64,000 nucleotides of DNA from Epinephelus fuscoguttatus (lineage: Eukaryota > Chordata > Actinopteri > Perciformes > Serranidae): assembly GCF_011397635.1 (NCBI RefSeq), contig NC_064759.1, forward strand, positions 19,864,428-19,928,427. Reading direction: 5' to 3'. Below are positions 1-12,600 of the stretch, one piece after another. Position numbers and translations under genes: made by a program. The notes beneath the pieces are model-generated. The model ran no database searches. It was given only the letters and a program-made list of their open reading frames with translations, and was not told the DNA's origin. The stretch's first letter is position 1. Each line of letters begins with the position of its first letter.

Positions 1-230
1 TACACCAATAGTTATGTGAGACAGGAGCCATTGATGGTCGTAATAGATAGACGCAAACAGTATAAGCATTTTATACTCCAGAGGCCGGTTACACAAAGCA
101 CCGTAAATTAAGATTTTCCTTCAATTCCAAGTTAAGGTTTCCTTTAAATAAACTGGTTGCACAAAACATTGTTAAGTCTTCTCCTTAAGGTTTCCTTTAG
201 TTTTTCTCCTTGTCTTGGTCTTATACTTAA

Positions 231-1289
231 AGGGATAGTGCACCCAAAAATGAAAATTCAGCCATTATCTACTCACCCATATGCACCTAATGGTAGACGG
301 CGTCCCAGACTAATGTCCAAGAACACAAAATTGAATCCACAAAGTACCTCCATACTGCTCATTCATAGTGATCCAAGTGTGCTGCAGCCGCAACATAAAA
401 AGTTGTTTTGAAAAATGTCATATGAACTCTGTTTTTAGCCTCACTGTAGCCTGTAGCTCTGACTGCTTCTCTGTGCTCTGCGCTCACGTGTGCGTGCCTG
501 CGCGAGACCAGCGAAAGCATGAGCTTTGCTCACCCGTGTTTACATCACGTGACACGTGCACCGCAGGGAGAGACAGCGGTAACCGCAGTAGGTAAAAGAT
601 AATTTGCACTACGGTCTTTTAGCAAAGGACAGCCCAACATGTCTGAAGACTTTGAACGTGAGGAGGAACAGCATTTCTTTGTTGAGCTGTATTTGTTTGA
701 GCCCGAGTATATGCACGGAACTCAGGCTACTGGACGAAGCAGCCACTGCAGCTCATGAGCCTAACCCTCAGCCAGCCGCAGAATACTGGAGTCCAGCACT
801 GGAAACCTGGTGGTGTGAATGCAAAGCAATGCCAATAGATGAGAAAAGTCTTTGCTGCTCAGACTGGGAATTGGCGATGCCTGCACTTGAGAATCTGGAC
901 ATCAGTACTGACGAGACTGCTGCTCTTCAGAGATCACCGATCACCCTGAGCGCGCGCACACGTGAACGCGGAGCACAGAGAAGCAGTCAGAGCTACAGGC
1001 TACAGTGAGGCTAAAAACAGAGTTCAAATGACTTTTTCAAAACAACTTTTTATGCCGCGGCTGCAGCACACTTGGATCACTATGGATGAGCAGTATGGAG
1101 GTACTCTGTGGATTCAATTTTGTGTTCTTGGACGTTAGTCTGGGGCGCCGTCTGCCATTAGGTGTGCTAGCCGCTCCACCCACTGATCTCCGCAAGGGAT
1201 GTGAGGACTCTAAAACTTCACCAGGGCCTCCGTCAGCATATGGGTGAGTAGATAATGGCTGAATTTTCATTTTTGGGTGCACTGTCCCT
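231..1289. mobile_element. Foldback DNA transposon with TTAA target duplication (Kolobok-like)
   Basis: Long terminal inverted repeats: 231 to about 500 is the reverse complement of about 945-1289. The ends begin AGGGATAGTGCACCC and finish GGGTGCACTGTCCCT. TTAA flanks both sides (227-230 and 1290-1293). The left arm lacks about 60 nt present in the right arm (about 1165-1240). TTAA duplication plus an AGGG start suggests the Kolobok superfamily; piggyBac-like is the alternative. The centre holds a broken coding relic and no transposase that I recognise, so it is non-autonomous. Confidence 0.75.
639..1000 (+). pseudogene. Broken ORF inside the TTAA element, resembling P2X7-type Cys-rich proteins of fish repeats
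   Basis: From ATG 639 one frame reads EELYLFEPEY-type sequence (VELYLFEPEY). After about position 712 the reading continues in another frame as LRLLDEAATAAHEPNPQPAA, then a Cys-rich WWCECKAMPIDEKSLCCSDW and MPALENLDISTDETAALQR. The WCxC...MP...CC pattern resembles the P2X7-like zinc-binding module found in many uncharacterised, repeat-encoded fish proteins. The frameshift near 712 and small size argue against function. The family name rests on memory of the motif. Confidence 0.4.
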
Positions 1290-1293
1290 TTAA

Positions 1294-2517
1294 GGAATTG
1301 CTTAAAGTCAGTTAAACCATTGCACAGATGACCTTAGCCACTCAAGTAAGGAAAAAAACACAAGGTACTTCTGAGTGCATCTTAACGGCAACATGGGCGA
1401 GTTTATGCGATAAATAAGGAAAATGAAAACATCCCGAGAAGAGTGTTCAGCGAACAGGGTACCTGATACCTAATGATGAGTACTTGATTTGCATTATAAA
1501 TCTGACGAGAGGTCGATTTATGACCTCCTCACCGGGTTTCAAATGCCCCCACTGGCTGCTGAACACAGTGGTGAAGTTCCCTTCCAAACGTTGCAATTTC
1601 CTCCAAAATTCATTGCTTCATGTTTGCTGTTATTTTCAGATCAAATTTACCTTTCATTATATTTTTTTCTTTCATTGAATTCCTCTAGAAGTACAATTTT
1701 TTCTTCCCCCAACCAATTTGGTCGTTGTGTCTTCTTATCTTCTTCCTTTTTTTATTTATTTATTTTTTTTGTTTTTACCATCAGGCCAACTTTGTGAGAC
1801 AATATTTAGGTCGACAAGAGGTAGCCTGGGCTATCACATGCGCATGTTCAAGTAAACAAATGGTCTCCATGGGAACAGTAGAATCGTACTGCTGTAAAAT
1901 CTTTCAGTTCAGTGCAGTAAATGCCTTAACATATTTCCTTGACTAAAGAAACCTTTAAAGAGATTCTGTGCAACACCCTTAAGTAATTTACTCAGCTAGG
2001 GAAAAACCTCAAGTGTCATACCTAAGGAGCAAACTTAAGGTGCTTTGCTCAACTGGCCCCAGATCTTTAAGGGCTAAGATTGTTGCACAGACTGCACAAA
2101 AGATATCCCATCACCTTCACCTTGGATTCTGAGAATTTGCTTCCCTCTGAAACTGTGATAAGTGATTCTGATTTTATGCTGAAAAGTGATCCAGTTGGGT
2201 GAGAACAGGGCAGAGCAGACATCTGGCATCAATATGGACAGGGTCTCTGCTAATCATCCCTCACTGCTGTTTTTATGGACCAAACTTTCTATAAACCTTT
2301 GGGATCTGAGCCTGTATTAACATTATTCTGTCTGCCTCTCTCCTCTTCTGATACTTCCTGGTGCCTTGGTTGTTGCTACCTTACAAGTACGTTCTGTGAC
2401 TATAATCTGTCACTTTTAAAGACCTGCTGAAGCAATATATAAATAATCACAAGAGGAAACTGCATGTTTGAGTTGACCTTAAACCCACGCATGAACTATA
2501 GACTGTTTATAAGGATC
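1294..2517. other. Non-coding, nothing recognised
   Basis: AT-rich sequence with short degenerate repeats and T-runs around 1740-1775. The open frames are low-complexity. Confidence 0.5.
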
Positions 2518-3718
2518 CATTCATTCTCTGTGACTGTTTGTCCTTTTACAGGGCCGTGGGGGGACTGGAGCCAATCCCAGCTGACACTGGATGTGAGGCC
2601 ATCCCATTTTCATTCCTAAGTCATCGAATATTGCGGCTTTGTCAGTGACTTTGTTGTCAGACACTGGACACTAAAACCAATGTTTGGCAGTGATATGATA
2701 CACGGCCTAGATAAACAAGTTCTTTTTAATCGTACAAACTCAAATGACAATCAACACAGGCAACTGAATTGAAGGAAATAGCCTGTTAGCTAAGCTAGCA
2801 CACTGTCATCCTGTATCTCTGAAATCCACTGCAAAAGTTCAATTTTTTTTAACTTACTTGTGGCAAAATATTATGGAGGGGAGGAGTTTCACAGGCACAT
2901 GGGACATCACGGAGATTCCCATAGGAATGAATGGACTTTTGGTTGTCTTGTCTCTGTACACATACATAAGTGGAAACGAGGCGTTATGATATGCTGCCAG
3001 ACGGCTGGATGGCAGCTGTTGTGGCAGTATGATACACAGATGGAGGCCTTCAGTTCATAACACGGCCGGACAGACCTGTGGTGGCGGTGTGAAACACCAG
3101 TGGACAGCATCAGGTTGCAATGTTGCTGGTATCGACTTAATATAAGGAGCTGGAAAGGCCCTATAGGGCGGGTGGAAGGGGTGGTGGATGGATCCAACAA
3201 ACCCGGGACTTTCTCCCACAACTCTGGTGTTCCCTTCCCTTATCAACGTAGAGCCACATCATGATGTTTTTTCTGAACCTCAACATGCGCTTTTGTTGCC
3301 TAGACCTAGCCATGTGCTTTTGGTGACGTACCAGGACTGGTAGTGGCGCCTGAAACGTCAACAGCAGACGCAGACGGCAACCTAGCACCATAATATGTAG
3401 ACATGAAAGGCCACCAACAAAGCAGCGATATACTGTATGACGACTTGGGATGAGATTGTGTTGTTGAGGCAGGAACTCCTGGTTTGGTGTGGTGTCACCA
3501 GACTATCACAGCAGTGACACATAGAGATTACACGCGCTTACGCTCACACTTACTGGCAATTTCGGGTCACCAATGAACCTGCATGTCTTTGGACTGTGGG
3601 AGGAAACTGAAGAACCCAGGAAGAACATGCAACTCCACAAAGAAGGGCCTCAAGCCTGGGTTTGAACCCATCTGGCTGTGAGGTGACAGTGCTAGCCACT
3701 GCACCACCATGCCACCCT
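2518..3718 (+). repeat. Interspersed repeat family A, split by an insertion
   Basis: 2518-2600 and 3493-3718 are the two parts of one repeat: ACTGGAGCCAATCCCAGCTG on the left, then CACCAGACTATCACAG and GGACTGTGGGAGGAAACTGA on the right. It is continuous in the copies at 24896-25203 and 33648-33975. About 890 nt interrupt it and include a family B copy. Family A is very common in percomorph genomes; I do not assign a superfamily. Confidence 0.75.
2990..3430 (+). repeat. Interspersed repeat family B, copy 1 (nested in family A)
   Basis: Shares GGGCGGGTGGAAGGGGTGGT with a following GATCCAACAAAC, and later TTGCCTAGACCTAGCCATGT, with the copies at about 20830-21410 and 50028-50610. It is diverged and lies between the two halves of the family A repeat, so it probably inserted later. 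Confidence 0.6.
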
Positions 3719-4767
3719 GTTTATAAATAACACTTCCTTCCAACTATTTATGATTCAATGTCCGTATTTTTTATATGTTCAGCAGGCAAAACTAAGCTTG
3801 CAGTGCCTCAGTTAGGAAGCCAACTGTCCTTCAGCAGTGAAGTTCCACTTTGTGATTAAAGCTGATAAAACAAGTTCATTTTCACACGCACAGCATAAAC
3901 TCTGACATGTGCAGCTTTGATTAAAATAAACCGAGCTGTGTTTAGTGTGTGAACTACACCCCAGTCTCCTTTTTGGTGAAACTGTAAATGACATTACTGG
4001 CAGGCAGCCTCACGAGTTACATCAACTATAGATGGCTGATGGAGTCTGGCTGAGTCTACTTGTGTTGGTCTTGTCATGTCCAGAGCCTGACAACAAGTCA
4101 CACTGTTTGTTTTTGCATGGAGGGTTGACATTTGGGGGAAATGTTAGGCCCAGCAGCAAAATTGTGAGCCTAATATCTTTTGCGTGAAGAGGCCAACCTC
4201 TAGTAAGTGAGTGTGAGTGCTATTCTGCTGACTGCACACTTCGAGTCAAAAGAAAGGCCGTACTTTCTCAGACATGTCCTGTTCTCCAGGAACTTCTGTT
4301 GTGTAAACTTAATTCTGTGTGACAGTGATAACAAAGACATTGGACATGTTGCTGAAAATCAGACAGACCACAAGGCAGCTTTAAAATTCATGCTAATAGC
4401 TGTAAAAGTTGAACTCGTTCGCAGAGTGCATTCACCATATGATACAGCTAACGTCTCCACAGCTCTTCCTCTGACCCTTCCTGCAAGCTGCCACCTCCCC
4501 GCCTGCCTCCTCCCAATAAATCCAAAGGGGGCCGAGTGTGGAGCTGACCCCCCCAGTGAAAGTGCCATGGAGCAACTCCAGATGTGAACATCCTCCCTCT
4601 CTCCCACACTCTTTTCTCTCCCACTTCCACCACCACTCACCCCCCTCCTTCCCTCCCTCCCCCGTGCAGCTACGAGTTTTCCATTTCCTTTTTTGGTGAA
4701 AAAATCTCAAACGCAGGCTGGGAGGAGGACATTGCACCAATGCCGACAGGAGAGTGTATCTGGCGGT
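3719..4767. other. Non-coding, nothing recognised
   Basis: Unique-looking sequence with a CT-rich tract at 4592-4665 that produces proline/serine-rich spurious frames. No exon signals fit a known family. Confidence 0.5.
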
Positions 4768-5044
4768 CTGTGTGTGTGTGTGTGTGTGTGTGCTCGATCA
4801 AGGCGACGAAACAGTCGAGTCAGCATAAACAGCGGCATATACATACACACATTCAGTCACACACACACATATACACAGATGTGCATTCACTCTCCCTTTT
4901 ACTCTGTCTCTCAAACACACACACACAGATATTTTAACCCCACACACAAAACACTTTTTTGTCTTTTATTACACACACATGGTTTCCTCTCTCTAACACT
5001 TTCTCACACTCACACACTTGTATGCCCTTCCCCTGGTGCACTCA

Positions 5045-5085
<41 letters not shown>
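4768..5085. repeat. Compound TG/CA microsatellite block
   Basis: (TG)n at 4768-4792, scattered CA-rich repeats between, (CT)n at about 5043-5055 and an uninterrupted (CA)n at about 5055-5085. It lies just beyond the presumed fhl3 3' end. Confidence 0.95.
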
Positions 5086-5087
<2 letters not shown>

Positions 5088-5244
5088 ATCTTTCCTAGAA
5101 AGACTTTTTAAACGTACCAGAAGGGTTTTCTCCGGCTTAGACAGTAAACACAAGTCCGCAGAAAGCTACGACCTCATAAACCAGTAATGGATATTTCACT
5201 GAGACCACTGATACACACAGAGTAATAAAAAACTTCCAAGCAAA

Positions 5245-6455
5245 CATCAGTCAGTGTAAATTTATTTAATAAGACTTCACAAATGTAACTAACCATGTAG
5301 CATTTAGCCATCAATCATTTATCATCTTTTTTTTTTACAGCACGTTCATACTGTTATCACCTCATTGCCGTATGTTCAATCTTAAAATGTATATTTGCCA
5401 ACTCTGACTCACCAGCATCAAAGCTGAAATAATGAAATATAGGTATTTTTTAATAACTTTTCACATACATGTTACAAACTAACAATATAAAACACTAACA
5501 GCGTTATCGGCGACAAAATAATTATCGACGCAAATCATGGCAGACATGCACACTCCTGCAATACACAAAGGTACCGCATTTCATTTCAGCTTCTTTTGGG
5601 GTTATAAATGCTGGCTCTTTGAGCAATGGTGATTAAAAAAAAAAAAAATCATTACAACAAATGAAAAAAGACAGAAATAAGATGTAAAAATAAGTGTCAT
5701 TGCAAAGTTCAACAAAAGCAGATACATGACGAAAAAAGTGGTCTGTGTGCCATGTTTTTTTTTTTAGGTGTGTTTTATGTGCACATAACATGGTAGCGAG
5801 ATAATATCTTATCAAAAGTGCAAATGACTTTATTGATCATAACTACCATACACTGACTACCTCACTGGAAGCATAATCAGCCTTGTTTTTCTACATTTTC
5901 TTCTTGCTTTTACTCTTTGACATATTTTAATTAAAATGCTTAAAACTGCAGTTATAAGAGCATGAAAACAGTACCTCCACCAATACGTTGAAATACAGAC
6001 CGTAAGGTTTACATACTATACTGTATCAGTGTTCTGTGTCTTCTCTTCAGAGCCTGACCTCTACCTGAAGTGGCAATTTTTATATATAAAATATGAAGGA
6101 TTATTTTTGCAAAGTGACTAGCATTTTGCGTTTCTTTGGTTCAATAGCACATAACATATAAGTAATGTTATTCTTAAGGCACTCTATAAACTTTGTTTCA
6201 TAAACTTATTAACCCTTTGGCTAAAGAGGAAATCTTTGTGGTGGTTCATTAAAACGATGCAGCACTAGCTCCTGGATGAAAACCGCACTCAGACAGGGAC
6301 CACGAGGAACTCTTTTTATATAAAAACAACCTGAGAGGCAGCATTTGTTAGCCTGCGTTACCTTCCTCGGTAATGACTCGGGGTTCTTAAAAATGCTGTG
6401 ACAAAGGGTGAAAGGTAATTCAAAGGGAAGGGCAAAAATGTGGTAAGTGACCGCT
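5245..6455 (-). other. fhl3: fhl3 3' UTR (inferred) with polyA-signal candidates
   Basis: AT-rich, repeat-poor sequence follows the fhl3 stop on the minus strand. AATAAA hexamers read on that strand at 5834-5829 and 5266-5261. The second would give a 3' UTR of about 1.2 kb ending just before the CA/TG microsatellite block. Extent and signal choice are inference from sequence alone. Confidence 0.55.
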
Positions 6456-6607
6456 CTATAGGCTGCTGTTGCAGTCGCGGCACAAGATCCTGTCACCATC
6501 AGGGAAAAAGCCGGCGCCCACCAGCGAAGCAGAGCACTGGGAGCAGGTGAAGCATGGCTGATGCCACTGGCGATCCTCAAATGAGATGTACTTCCCTCCT
6601 CCAAAAC
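6456..6607 (-). CDS. fhl3: fhl3 last coding exon (rest of LIM4, stop)
   Basis: The acceptor TTGTCCTAG is followed by GT TTT GGA, completing Gly230 and then FGGGKYISFEDRQWH. It encodes LIM4 ligands His245, Cys248, Cys251, Cys254, Cys272 and Cys275 and a short tail ending NSSL. The stop TAG is at 6458-6456. Confidence 0.95.
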
Positions 6608-9600
6608 CTAGGACAAGAAGAGCAGTGAGACAGAGATTAAACTATTGAAACAAAATGAGAGTAGACTGGACATTTCCATTCAAATCAGTGCACCAGGATG
6701 GTCAGAACTGCAGCCATTTTTTATGTGTGCCGTTGTAGTGAGCTAACTTCTGAATAAACTTCAGTATAAACAAACTGACTTTTGGCAAGTTTTGAACTCA
6801 CTGAGATGAGGTTTTGCACTTACGGCCAAACGAGCAGTGACTAGTGACTTTGTGCACTATCTCTGTTGACTTGCTGCTAGAGAGGAATCTGGATTTAACT
6901 GCTTTAGTAAGTCATTAAATTATATTCATTAGTATCTCAAACTAGTGACTGTGACACACTTTACGGTCCCACTGACGTGTGTTGTCACTGCAACAACTAT
7001 CACCAATCGCCTTTTTTCTTAAATGACCATGGGCAACAGTTTAATGTCAATTCTACCTTTATCCATTTCTACTGATTAAACTGCATGCCGAGCTTTAGGG
7101 CTGGCTTTGAATCCAAGACAACTGAGGGAGCAAATCATGCGTACTTCAAAACAAGGCAACCAGGAAAAAAGTCTTTATCCATCACTCATACAAAGAGAAT
7201 GACAGAGAAAATCAGTTTTAAATGCCTTTAAGACATTTCGCATAGATGTATTTGTTCCCTGGAACGGAGCTGGTGTGTATAATCTGTAATTGGCTGAAGA
7301 GTTTCAGAGAATTAAGCCATGTGGAACACAATGCACAAAGCAGAGACTGGCTGCAAATCTTACGGCCCTTTTACACCTTCCTCATTTGGTCTGGGCTTCT
7401 GGACTTTTCAGTTTAATCTTAACCAAAATTACAGGTGTGAACCCTCCCCCAAATCACTGTCTGAACAGAACAGTCGAATTAACTTTGGTCTGACGTGAAG
7501 AGGTGGTCTCAGTTCGGATCAAACTAAACCATGGTTCGGTTTATTTCTGGTGTGAAAACATTTTTTGGATGGTTCAGACTTTCGGACCAATTACAGGAAA
7601 TTTTGGCAGGCAACTGTCAAGTGATAAGAGTAGTGTAGCGCCTCAGTGCCTAGTGTGTGCGATAGAGAGAGTGACGGTGGCTCAGAGCAAACAGGTGTTG
7701 GCGATCAGAGCAGAAGAGGAATTAGCAGTTAACTTGTCACGTGGTGGTAAATGTGCAGTGAAGGTTTCAGTTTGTCCATGAACAACAACATAACAAAATG
7801 AGCCACAGTAGCACCTGGGGACAGGAGGAGATGACTTTATAAAGAGTCAAATGGGAAAAACCTCACAACACCTTTCAGTTATTTTCAGAGAGGATGAGAG
7901 GGAGGAGATACAAGAGAACGGGAGAGCTGCAAAACCAATCAATGTCAAGTACAGGGAGACGCAGCTCACGTAGGTGATGAGGCCAGGACAAAGGTTTGAC
8001 ATGTAAAGTTCTTTGCTGCGATCGCATAATTGCAGTGTGAAACCAAAACTAACCGGATCAAGTGTATACAATGTAAGAGAAATGTGAACCTTGGTTCGGA
8101 CTTCCAGGTGTGAAAAGGCCCATTTGAGTCAATCTTGTTTGGAGTATTAATAGTAGTTCAGTCAGTGTCAGTGTTATCATGTGGAGCACAGTGATGTAAT
8201 CTTGCCTGTGATTGGTTTGCTGCAGGCCTCACACTTCTTGGCGTACAGGCTGCCAAAGCACTTGAGGCAGTAAGGGTTCTCATCTCGGGAGGTGAAGTGT
8301 TGACCCGCTAGCTGTGTCTTACAGTTGGTGCACACAAAACACTCCTTATGCCATGGCTCGTCCCGGTAGGTCACACCACCTTTAGCCAGGGTCTAAAAAA
8401 CAGACAGGTCAAAGGTCATGTGGAGAGCCGTTAAATTCACCTGTATAAACATTACTCCCCCTCGTGTCTCTCCTACGTTTGCATTGTGTCTGTGGCTACC
8501 AGTTGGAATTATCTGATAACTGTACTGACCTTTTTACAGCGTGTGCAGCGTGGGGCGAACTTGTCCTCGTAGCAGGGCACACAGTAGTGTTCATCCTTGT
8601 CAGGGATGAAGGACTTCGAGCCAATCGGCTGTTCGCAGCTGTGACAGATGAAGCAGCCCTCGTGCCATGTGGAGCCCGCGTACTCCAACTTCCTCGTACC
8701 TGGCAGAGAGAAGGAAAGATGGATGGAAAGAAAGACAGACAGCAGTTGAGACTCAACTTTTTTGGGTAGAACACATCCTTCACTTTCACTTGCCATTTTG
8801 ATAGATTTGGTGGTAATTATACTGAGCTATGAAATAACACATTTCAATTGCTTGAAGGCATATAAAACTCATTTTGTTTCGTTAAGATTTACTTTTATTT
8901 TAAATCAAAACATCACAGGCCGCACACTTCTTTCCCACTGCTGGAAACTGGCGGCAGGCCGTACAGAAAGGGATAATGCCATTTTCCCCTCCGTGTCCCC
9001 AACCAATCCATCTTCTATCCCTTGGCTGTTGAGTTTTTTATTACACTGCTTGGTTTACTCTACGGTGACGCAGTGGTTTGTGTGGGGCCGACATTTTGCA
9101 CTAATGTTTCACTGCTCCGGGCTGTGTGTGCTGTGGTGTTCTCAAGTCAGAAACTACAAAAAAATCCCCTGCGAAAACATTCCAGGTTATAAGCTTACAG
9201 GACTTACACTGGCTCAAGGAGGACGATATTAGCAGTTTGAGTATTGGAAATGGAATAAAAGTGAACAAGCTAAAATATGAAATATAGAATATATATATTT
9301 TTAGGGGGGGCAACGTCAAAAGCACAATAAGTTTGAAGAGCTTTGAAAATAATTAGATGTCATTAGATGTAATATACTTTGAGGCCAGAAAAAGACTGGC
9401 TGCTGCTATGTTTGTACTGGTTCTGGGATTATGGTGGTTTGTTGTACATGAATGCATCTGCACATTGTTTGCACGTTAGACACTGCATATCATAGTGCAG
9501 TGAGATTTGTAACAAATTGTTGGTAAACTCCCTTCTTTATATTGTGTGGTTATTTGGCTGTAAATATTTGTGTGCTGTTGTCTCGGCCAGGTCTCCCTTG

Positions 9601-12600
9601 TAAAAGACATCATTGATCTCAATGGGACTTACTTACTACTTTTTAAACGTCCAGTGTGCAGGGTTTAGGGTGATATATTGGCAGAAATGGAATATAATAA
9701 GTATGTTTTCTTTAGTGTATAATCACCTGAATGAGCTAATCTTACTGCTTTCATTATCTAGGAATGAGACGTTTATATCTATGTAGGGAGCTGGTCCTCA
9801 TTCATGAAGATTGCCATGTTGTACCGCCATGTTTCTACAGTAGCCCAGAACAGACAAACCAAGATCCAGATAGGGTCATTCGCGTTTTCACGTTTCACAC
9901 AATCCCTCTAAATCTTACACACTGTTCCTTTAAAACAAGTTTTATTATGTTAAAAAAGCATTTGATTGAATTCATCTACTCAATTTAAGTTTCTCAATCC
10001 TTCAATTGCAAATACTTCTACTACGCCTGAAATCCTACGTTATGGTCTCTGCATATAGTTGAAGTTCAGTTCAGTTCAGTTTGGGACTAGATGTTGCAAT
10101 CCCTGATGCACATACTTGAGACTATGGGTGGGAGTAAAAGTGCTGTCTGGGGGTCCTAGTGGGAGCCAAAGGGTTAGATGGATATAAATGTAGAAAGAGC
10201 AAAGGTAGATCGAAAAGTAAGACAGTTCAGTGTGTCATGGCAAATAAATTGTTCCAAACTTCAAAATAAAGCTCAAATACGATGCTTTGTCACAGGAGGC
10301 AGTGACAACATCAGACATGTAGTCTCTCCGAGGATTTTCCAACAGAATAAACTGAGTGAGAAAAGAAGAGGGCCATTGTCTGGGAGACAAGCAACATCCT
10401 GTGTGACCATTTCTGGCAGTGGGAGTATTGGAGCAGTTTTATCAAGGAAATAATCTTATGAGAAATCCATGTACATGGCTTTGGTATTAAGTTTCTCCCC
10501 TCTTTTTGTCCCTGACACAAACCACTTCAGCGTAGCATCCAGCTGTTAAACAACGATAAGTGTGTGCGTCTGTTTCTGAGGGTGTACACATTTTTTTATA
10601 TAATGGCAAAAGGATATGTCTGTATGTTTCTTTAGTTGGAGGAGAGGTAACGCTATCCAGAAATGCAACCAATTTTTGATGATATAGGAGTGTGCAAACT
10701 CCCAGGAGTTTTCCTAGTTTAGATGTCTTTGATTGGATCAGTCTCTATAACAATTTTTCCTTCTCAAGGTGACTCTCTTGAACAAAACTTACACTGAACC
10801 TTGTAATGCAAATGTGTGATCTTCATAAGAAAACATGAGATTATCTACAGTGGAAATAAGGGGGAATGTCACACTCTTCCTGGAATCATTTGCTGCGGAG
10901 GCTGGAATAACTGACTTGCTTATCTCTCGTTATCATCAGTCTGCTGGCAGCCCATCAGCCCTGGGGATCTGGCTTACAGACAACAAGTCAAGCAGACTGG
11001 CAATTACTCTGTCACATTCAGCCCTGGCTGCTACTCAATCGTGGACCCTCGCCTTCGTCTCTTTCCCCTTCCTTTCTTTTTTGTAAAACCTCTTTCCTTT
11101 TCTGTATCTGCTTGATCTGTTACTTTATACTTTGTCCCCGCTTCCTGGGGTTTGCCATGTCATCATTTTCCAAAGTCATTTGCCTATCTATCTTGAAATT
11201 TGAATTTGTATACTACATGGAAAATAAAATGTGGGTTAACGAGACTTATGCTTAGTGGGTGAGTGAAGTAGCATAATATGTTGCAATGTCAAATGCATTA
11301 TGTGCAAGGTATATCATATGTCACTACCTCTTTCATTTTCATTTAAATCATCTTTCTCTTCCTGAATTTCAAGATAAGCTAGTTCATGTTCAAAAAAACA
11401 CACAATACTTGGGAAAAGAATCATTCAGATTTCAGAGAGCACAAACACAATGAGCCTTAACGCCTTAAACGAGCCATAAATGTTGCGCCTTTACCTGGCA
11501 TGACGACTTTGTCGCAGGCTACACACTTGGAGGAGAACTCATTACAGTAGCAGTCGTTGCAGAGCAGCGCGTCATCCTGGCTGGTAAAAGGCTCATCTGC
11601 CAACGAGCGATCGCAGCGGAAACAGCGGAAGCAGTGCTCATGATAGTGCCGGTCCTCGTAGAAGAGCTCCTGGTGGCAGAGTGAGAGGAGGCGACAAGGA
11701 TTGGAGGTCAATTCATAAACACATCACAAAAAATGACATTAATTATTAGTCTTTTCCAAATTTATTTACATGTTTTACAGTTTCAGAATGGCAGCAATCT
11801 AAAAGAAGCAATAAGGAAAAGACTGCAAGACTTAAAGGAATAGTTCACCCACAAAATGATCATTTGCAAATCAGTCAGTCATGCTGTGTGACTGTGAGTT
11901 CGTGAAGAAAACTACTGTAATGCGATCACACCACCCCTGTCCTCCAGAACCTCCACTGGCTCCCTGTCCCACAATGTATCCAATTCAAAGTCCTTCTCCC
12001 CACTGACCAGGTCCCCTCCTATCTCACTGACCTGCTCCACTGCCACACTCCTTCCCGCAGCCTCTGCTCCTCTCATGCCAACCTCTTGACTCAGGACCAA
12101 GCACCCTACCTGGTGTGACAGAGTCTTCTCCATAGTTGCCCCCTCCCTCTGGTACTCTCTCCCTAAACACACTAAAGACTGCACTGACCTCTCCTGATTC
12201 AATCACTCATCAAAACTCATCTTTTCAAAATGGCTTTTAATATGAGTGATGAAAAGTGTTCTATAAATAAAATGTATTATCATTGGTTTTTCTCACATGC
12301 CCCCACAGAAAACAGTGAACATATTGATTTATTAGTATTGGAGTCTCGCTTTAAAGAGAGCATATGGAAGTTCCACTTTCAGTTCAGTTTTTTTTGTGTT
12401 CAGGAAGTACTGAGCACACAACTAGATAAACTTGGATCACACTGCATGAGTTGTGTGAGAGTTTGTAAATGGATGCTTTGTTACACTGTAGTTTGCTGTT
12501 GGTAAACACAGTCCTTAATAAATCAATGTGTATGCTGTTATCCATGGAGGCACGCGAGAAAAACAAAGGTTCCTTCACAAATTCAAGGCAACTCGGCATC

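Noticed and set aside
604..1008. 134-codon frame as a host gene
   Set aside because: Lies between the inverted arms of a transposon, with the start of its coding relic in another frame; treated as element content.
4359..4740. Overlapping minus-strand Gly/Arg-rich frames
   Set aside because: Mirror of a CT-rich tract; low complexity.
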